From: an uncultured Armatimonadota bacterium
Lineage (GTDB): Bacteria > Armatimonadota > Fimbriimonadia > Fimbriimonadales > Fimbriimonadaceae
Reading direction: 5' to 3'
Assembly (NCBI GenBank): GCA_946478935.1
Contig: CAMLEL010000073.1
Span: 1 to 8,777 of the forward strand
DNA length: 8,777 bases
The translations under genes and the position numbers were made by a program. Below the pieces are notes generated by a model. That model was not told the DNA's origin and ran no database searches. It worked only from the letters and a program-made list of their open reading frames with translations. Of the stretch, positions 5,831 through 8,777 are shown piece after piece (position 1 is the stretch's first letter; each line of letters begins with the position of its first letter).

Positions 5831-6322
5831 ATGAACGCCCGCCGTGAAAATCAGATCGCCTGGATGCTGATTCTGGGAATCGCCCTCGTGCTTTTGGGCA
5901 TCCTGACCACGATGCTCGCGATGGGCGCGGCCATGAACCTCAAAAGCAAAGCGCCGCTCACGTTCATCATCATGGGCCCTCTCATGTTTGTCGGAGGCAT
6001 CATCCTCGCCGGATATGGCGTGTTTTCCGGCCACATGACCAACCGAAAATCGGCCTCTGGTGGAGTCCAAGTCCTCTCCAACTGCTACATCGTCGGCAAG
6101 TACGCGCTCAACGAGCGGGGAGAGATGGTGTTTTCTGACTATGAGGTGTTGGACCATCCAAAATGCAAGTTCTTCGTCCGCATTAAAAACGCCCAGGGTC
6201 AGGACTTCGAACTGGAATGCGCGCGTGAGTTGATGGACCAAATCGGTGAAGGCATGGTGGGCAACGTTCAGATGAAGGGCCGATGGCTGGGCTCGTTCAC
6301 TCCGGTGCCGCGCGGAGCATGA
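5831..6322 (+). CDS. Two-helix membrane protein with C-terminal soluble domain, unknown function
   Basis: 163 residues from ATG 5831. A longer frame from 5744 is rejected because its first 29 codons cover the promoter and inverted repeat. Two hydrophobic segments (about 9-34 and 42-67) are separated by a short loop with NLKSK. A cytoplasmic or external domain of about 95 residues follows (GVQVLSNCYIVGKYALNERG ... KCKFFVRIKNAQGQDFELEC ... MKGRWLGSFTPVPRG), predicted mostly beta. The pattern recalls small membrane proteins with a two-helix hairpin and an OB- or NfeD-like domain, but no family is recognised with certainty. The stop TGA overlaps the start of the peptidase gene (ATGA, 4 nt), so the two are translationally coupled. 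First gene of the operon. Confidence 0.75.
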   Translation: MNARRENQIAWMLILGIALVLLGILTTMLAMGAAMNLKSKAPLTFIIMGPLMFVGGIILAGYGVFSGHMTNRKSASGGVQVLSNCYIVGKYALNERGEMVFSDYEVLDHPKCKFFVRIKNAQGQDFELECARELMDQIGEGMVGNVQMKGRWLGSFTPVPRGA

Positions 6323-7053
6323 ATATCGTTGCCATTGGGGGCGGAACGGACGTCCCCGCCGTCTCCAATTTTTATTATCAGGAGCTTATTCGGCTGTCGG
6401 GTAAGCCGAGCCCGCATATTCTATTCATTCCCACCGCCAGCGGCGATTCCCCGGATTATGTTTTGACCGTCGAATCTGCCGTCCTCGACCTGGGTTGTAC
6501 ATTTGATTCGCTTTTGCTGCATGTCGACCAAGATCCTGCGAAGATCTGTGAGGCAGACATCGTCTACGTTGGCGGCGGCAACACCAAAATGATGTTGGAC
6601 GTCTGGCGGGCGCACGGAGTAGACCGACTCCTCAGGGATCATGCCGAAACAGGAAAGCCGCTCGGTGGCGTCAGCGCCGGCGCGATTTGCTGGTTTAGAG
6701 TCGGAAACAGCGATTGGCCGCAGTATGAGGGCATTCCGGGAGTGAACACTGCCCGGCTGGATTGCCTTGGGTGGATCGATCTGGTCATGTGCCCTCACAC
6801 CAAAAATGAAGGCTTCCGGCTGACTGAGTTTCGAGCCATGATGCGCACGGAACATGGCGTGGGGATTGGCGTGGATGACGGTTGCGCGATGCAGATTTCC
6901 GGCGACTCCTATCGCATCCTTGCACCAGTGGCGGGCGGGGTCGCGCACCGAATCGAGTGGCTTGGCGGCGTTCTCCACGAGGATATTCTTGCCCCGCATG
7001 AGGACTTCCGCCCGCTCGACTCATTGGCCGCCCAAAAGCCATCTGTAGATTAA
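6319..7053 (+). CDS. Peptidase family S51 (dipeptidase E-like) protein
   Basis: 244 residues. S51 enzymes are cytoplasmic serine peptidases with a class I glutamine-amidotransferase-like fold; dipeptidase E cleaves N-terminal Asp-X dipeptides and cyanophycinase is a relative. Visible signatures: glycine-rich start (AIGGG, 5-9), IPTASGD (37-43), YVGGGNT (83-89), the nucleophile elbow GGVSAGAICW (116-125) with Ser119, and CPHT with His160 as the likely catalytic histidine. Length is close to the usual 230 or so. The frame opens 12 codons earlier, but ATG 6319 is chosen: it starts right at the conserved first strand and overlaps the upstream stop by ATGA, with GGAG close before it. The substrate is not certain; no cyanophycin synthetase is in the window. 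The next gene begins 31 nt later. Confidence 0.9.
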   Translation: MNIVAIGGGTDVPAVSNFYYQELIRLSGKPSPHILFIPTASGDSPDYVLTVESAVLDLGCTFDSLLLHVDQDPAKICEADIVYVGGGNTKMMLDVWRAHGVDRLLRDHAETGKPLGGVSAGAICWFRVGNSDWPQYEGIPGVNTARLDCLGWIDLVMCPHTKNEGFRLTEFRAMMRTEHGVGIGVDDGCAMQISGDSYRILAPVAGGVAHRIEWLGGVLHEDILAPHEDFRPLDSLAAQKPSVD

Positions 7054-7069
7054 ACGCAGTTTTGCAAAC

Positions 7070-7075
7070 TATAAT
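7070..7075 (+). promoter_or_regulatory. TATAAT box 9 nt before the start of the DnaA-domain-I-like gene
   Basis: TATAAT in the context ACTATAATC, the same nine bases as the operon promoter at 5816-5824. Transcription would start about 3 nt before the ATG at 7085. No clear -35 box is seen. It may be an internal promoter for the last two genes of the operon. Confidence 0.5.
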
Positions 7076-7084
7076 CGACGGAAC

Positions 7085-7693
7085 ATGCCCGAAGTTGCTG
7101 CTATTTGGGGTCGCATCCTGCCCACTGTCAAGCAGGGTGTGACGGGCGTCGGCGTTTGGACTGCCCTGAACTCGGCCAAGCCCATCACGTTTGAAGACGG
7201 CATGTTCGTGGTCGGTGTGCCCCATGAGGAAAGCGAGCTTGCCGGCCACCTCAAGCTGGCTTCCACCAAGCGGCTGATCGAACAGACCCTGGGGTCTGAG
7301 CTGTCCCAAACGATCCAATTTCGCGTGATCGAGGGCGTCACGATCAGCGATTGGGAGGTCGAGAAGCGTCGGGATGCAGAAAAGAAGAAGCTGAATGAAC
7401 AGGCGATGACCAAGCTTCGGGCGGAGCTGCAGGCGCGGTCAAGTTGGGACCAGATCTATGAGCAGCTCAGCCGGAAGTATGCGGCCGTGGCCAACAAGTC
7501 GCTTCCTCAGAATCGTGCGCGATTCTTCGAAGAGGGCGTGGAATTGGTGGTTGCCGCCCGCAAGGATCAAACCAATTTCGACGACATGCAGGAGCGCAAT
7601 TTCGCCCGCTGCCTGGAGCGTCTCGCCCAATACTCGGAAATGCCGAGTGCGCTGGTAGCTCGCGAAGTTCTGCTGCGGTCCGGCGAACTCTAA
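7085..7693 (+). CDS. Protein with a DnaA domain I-like N-terminus and a helical C-terminus, no AAA+ domain
   Basis: 202 residues, unnamed. Residues about 5-83 match the layout of DnaA domain I. They contain IWGRILPTV, then GVWTAL where DnaA has its conserved W-L/I, then a beta pair ending FEDGMFVVGVPHEE, a helix (ELAGHLKLASTKRLIEQTLG), and a last strand IQFRVIEG. Domain I is the small KH-like module through which DnaA binds itself, DnaB helicase and regulators. There is no Walker A/B or DnaA DNA-binding domain here. Residues about 88-118 are a highly charged helix. Residues about 119-198 form several amphipathic helices (SSWDQIYEQLSRKYAAV, NFARCLERLAQYSEM) of unknown type. The similarity is by eye and should be read as a fold guess. 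The stop TAA abuts the ATG of the next gene (0 nt), so it is coupled to the hydrolase. Confidence 0.75.
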   Translation: MPEVAAIWGRILPTVKQGVTGVGVWTALNSAKPITFEDGMFVVGVPHEESELAGHLKLASTKRLIEQTLGSELSQTIQFRVIEGVTISDWEVEKRRDAEKKKLNEQAMTKLRAELQARSSWDQIYEQLSRKYAAVANKSLPQNRARFFEEGVELVVAARKDQTNFDDMQERNFARCLERLAQYSEMPSALVAREVLLRSGEL

Positions 7694-8458
7694 ATGCCGA
7701 CCTGCGTCGTCCTCGGGTCCGGAACCAGCAATGGCGTGCCAATGCTGGGAGTGGAGTATCCCGAGAGCTACCTGGCAAACCCCAAGAATTGGCGGACAAG
7801 GGCATCCATTTGCCTGCTGGGCCCCAGCGGAAACCTATTGGTCGATTGCGCGCCCGAGATGCGCCTGCAGATGGCGCGCGAGAAAATCTACGACGTCGAG
7901 GCAACCCTCATCACCCACACCCATGCGGACCATGTCATGGGGATGGACGACCTCCGATCGCTGTGTGTGAAAACTCGGCGGGACATGCCCGTTTATGCCT
8001 GGCCACGGTACCAGCAAGACATCAAACGGATTTTTCCCTATGCTTTCATGGAGATGCCTCCCGGCGTTGAGGTCCCACGCTATGATCTCCACGACGTTCC
8101 CAAAAACTTGGCCGTTGGAGGAATGGACATCACGACCTTTAAAGTCATGCACGGCAACTTGCCCGTAGTCGGACTGCGGCTCGGCGACTTTGCATACGTG
8201 ACCGATGTGTCGGAGATTCCAGACGAGGCGTGGTCAATGCTCCAGGGCCTGAAGACCCTGATCTTGGATGCGGTCCGATACCGTCCCCACCCCAATCACT
8301 TTCACTTTGAGAAAGCAGTGGAGGTCGCGCAATCCCTGGGCGCTGAGATGACTTACTTCACCCACCTCAGCCACGACTATGACCACGACGTCACCAATGG
8401 GCAGCTCCCCGCCGGGATTCAGTTGGCTTGGGACGGCTTGCGAATCGAAATCGCCTAG
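7694..8458 (+). CDS. MBL-fold metallo-hydrolase, PhnP/RNase Z-like
   Basis: 254 residues. Members of this branch of the metallo-beta-lactamase superfamily hydrolyse phosphodiester bonds with two bound metals (PhnP acts on cyclic phosphates, RNase Z on tRNA precursors). Visible here: LGSGTSNGVP (7-16), the metal motif HTHADH (75-80), then His153 (VMHG), Asp171 (TDVSE) and a C-terminal FTHLSHDYDH with His224 as the seventh ligand. NHFHF (201-205) lies before it. PhnP-type enzymes often have a cysteine-rich structural zinc site right after GTSxGVP; here that stretch reads MLGVEYPESYLANPKNWRTR with no cysteine, so the extra zinc site is absent. The start is fixed by the abutting stop of the upstream gene and by the GSGTS strand at the very N-terminus. 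Exact substrate unknown; there is no phosphonate gene nearby. Confidence 0.9.
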   Translation: MPTCVVLGSGTSNGVPMLGVEYPESYLANPKNWRTRASICLLGPSGNLLVDCAPEMRLQMAREKIYDVEATLITHTHADHVMGMDDLRSLCVKTRRDMPVYAWPRYQQDIKRIFPYAFMEMPPGVEVPRYDLHDVPKNLAVGGMDITTFKVMHGNLPVVGLRLGDFAYVTDVSEIPDEAWSMLQGLKTLILDAVRYRPHPNHFHFEKAVEVAQSLGAEMTYFTHLSHDYDHDVTNGQLPAGIQLAWDGLRIEIA

Positions 8459-8461
8459 TCC

Positions 8462-8480
8462 ATTCGGTCCCTGCCCGAAT
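8462..8480 (+). terminator. Possible weak terminator after the operon
   Basis: ATTCGG (8462-8467) pairs with CCGAAT (8475-8480) around a 7-nt loop, followed by CTTTAAG. It begins 4 nt after the hydrolase stop codon. The T tract is poor, so termination may rely on Rho or on the larger hairpin at 8498-8560. Confidence 0.35.
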
Positions 8481-8497
8481 CTTTAAGATCGCTGATA

Positions 8498-8560
8498 CCG
8501 TAGCTGTGTTGCAGTGACAAAAGTCCTTCTGCCCTGTTGTCACGGGCAACAATCTACCGG
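8498..8560. promoter_or_regulatory. 63-nt imperfect hairpin in the 8459-8659 intergenic region
   Basis: CCGTAG (8498-8503) pairs with CTAC-c-CGG (8554-8560), TGTTGC (8507-8512) with GCAACA (8546-8551), and TGACA (8515-8519) with TGTCA (8538-8542). That is 17 bp with two internal loops and one bulge around an 18-nt loop. It lies after the operon and before the AbrB-like gene. It could be a terminator or 3' structure of the operon, a regulator site, or a small structured RNA. Confidence 0.55.
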
Positions 8561-8604
8561 CGCTCTTTATTGGCTCCGATTTTCAGTAGATTTTTTGGCC
8601 CAAA

Positions 8605-8640
8605 TGAATATCATTCTGAAAAGAATGTTAGATATGATTC
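8605..8640 (+). promoter_or_regulatory. AT-rich inverted repeats with TATGAT -10 box before the AbrB-like gene
   Basis: CATTCT-GAAA-AGAATG (8612-8627) is a perfect 6-bp inverted repeat. GAAT-ATC-ATTC (8606-8616) overlaps it, and another GAAT...ATTC pair spans 8623-8640. TATGAT (8633-8638) is a fair -10 box; its predicted transcript start leaves about 15 nt before the ATG at 8660. The repeats would lie between and over the promoter boxes, as an autoregulated repressor site would. No good -35 box is seen. Confidence 0.45.
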
Positions 8641-8659
8641 GTGTGAATTGTATGAAGCC

Positions 8660-8777
8660 ATGAATCCAAAGTCGAAGCAGTGTTTAGTCAAAGGTTTCTT
8701 CGGGACGTCCACAATTGGGGAACGCGGCCAGGTCGTCATTCCCGCAGAAGCACGAGTAGAATTCGGGTTTGAACCCT
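8660..8777 (+). CDS. AbrB/SpoVT/MazE-type DNA-binding protein, N-terminal part (cut by window end)
   Basis: 39 residues are visible: a short basic lead (MNPKSKQCLVKGFFG), then TSTIGERGQVVIPAEARVEF, the swapped-hairpin AbrB signature (normally T-x-G-x-x-G-Q-[VI]-[VI]-I-P-x-x-x-R). This fold dimerises and binds DNA. Members are transition-state regulators, antitoxins or local repressors. The ATG at 8660 is chosen because another ATG at 8652 is out of frame and stops at once; no ribosome binding site is visible. The rest of the gene lies beyond the window, so the partner gene, if any (toxin or transporter), cannot be seen. The inverted repeats over its promoter suggest autoregulation. Confidence 0.85.
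   Translation, partial: MNPKSKQCLVKGFFGTSTIGERGQVVIPAEARVEFGFEP

Noticed and set aside
6421..6999. Minus-strand open frame of 192 codons opposite the S51 peptidase gene
   Set aside because: It is antisense to a gene with clear catalytic motifs and shows no domain of its own.
8605..8620. Fur box
   Set aside because: GAATATCATTC looks somewhat like half of a Fur site, but the full 19-bp pattern is not met and no iron gene is visible.

Overview
The window (about 55% G+C by eye) looks like chromosomal DNA from a free-living, Gram-negative-type bacterium. It holds a lipoprotein with a lipobox, a secreted PEP-CTERM protein, an RNase E/G and a housekeeping-like operon. The PEP-CTERM protein, the RNase E/G with a C-terminal extension and the GGCATGGGCG-type hairpin repeats together suggest Armatimonadota (Fimbriimonadia-like), with Planctomycetota or Verrucomicrobiota as alternatives. 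This is a judgement from memory, not a database result.

Layout. (1) 1-966: 3' part of an RNase E/G gene, cut by the window edge. (2) 969-1190: three degenerate units, each carrying two different hairpins in fixed order, starting 2 nt after the RNase stop codon. (3) 1231-1479: a small one-helix plus coiled-coil protein on the + strand. It converges on a two-gene minus-strand unit of unrecognised membrane proteins (2403 to 1483). (4) 2404-2621: divergent control region with a strong inverted repeat and a TATAAT promoter. (5) 2622-4364: large lipoprotein, followed by a small multi-helix membrane protein (4438-4725). (6) 5643 to 4897 on the minus strand: a PEP-CTERM secreted protein with a good ribosome binding site and a textbook terminator. 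(7) 5831-8458: a compact + strand operon of membrane protein, S51 peptidase (dipeptidase E-like), a stand-alone protein resembling DnaA domain I, and a PhnP-like metallo-beta-lactamase-fold hydrolase. Junctions are -4, +31 and 0 nt. (8) 8459-8659: intergenic region with a 63-nt imperfect hairpin and an AT-rich inverted-repeat promoter, leading into an AbrB-type regulator cut by the right edge.

The two ends (RNase E/G and the 5831-8458 operon) read as conserved core genes. The middle (about 1480-5740) is accessory-like: unrecognised membrane or exported proteins on both strands with individual promoters. No complete mobile element, CRISPR array, tRNA or rRNA was seen. I do not see a clear multi-gene novel system. 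The items most worth a second look are the paired-hairpin repeat array, the DnaA-domain-I-like protein without an ATPase, the structured intergenic elements, and a recurrent TATAAT box almost touching start codons, which suggests leaderless or short-leader mRNAs.
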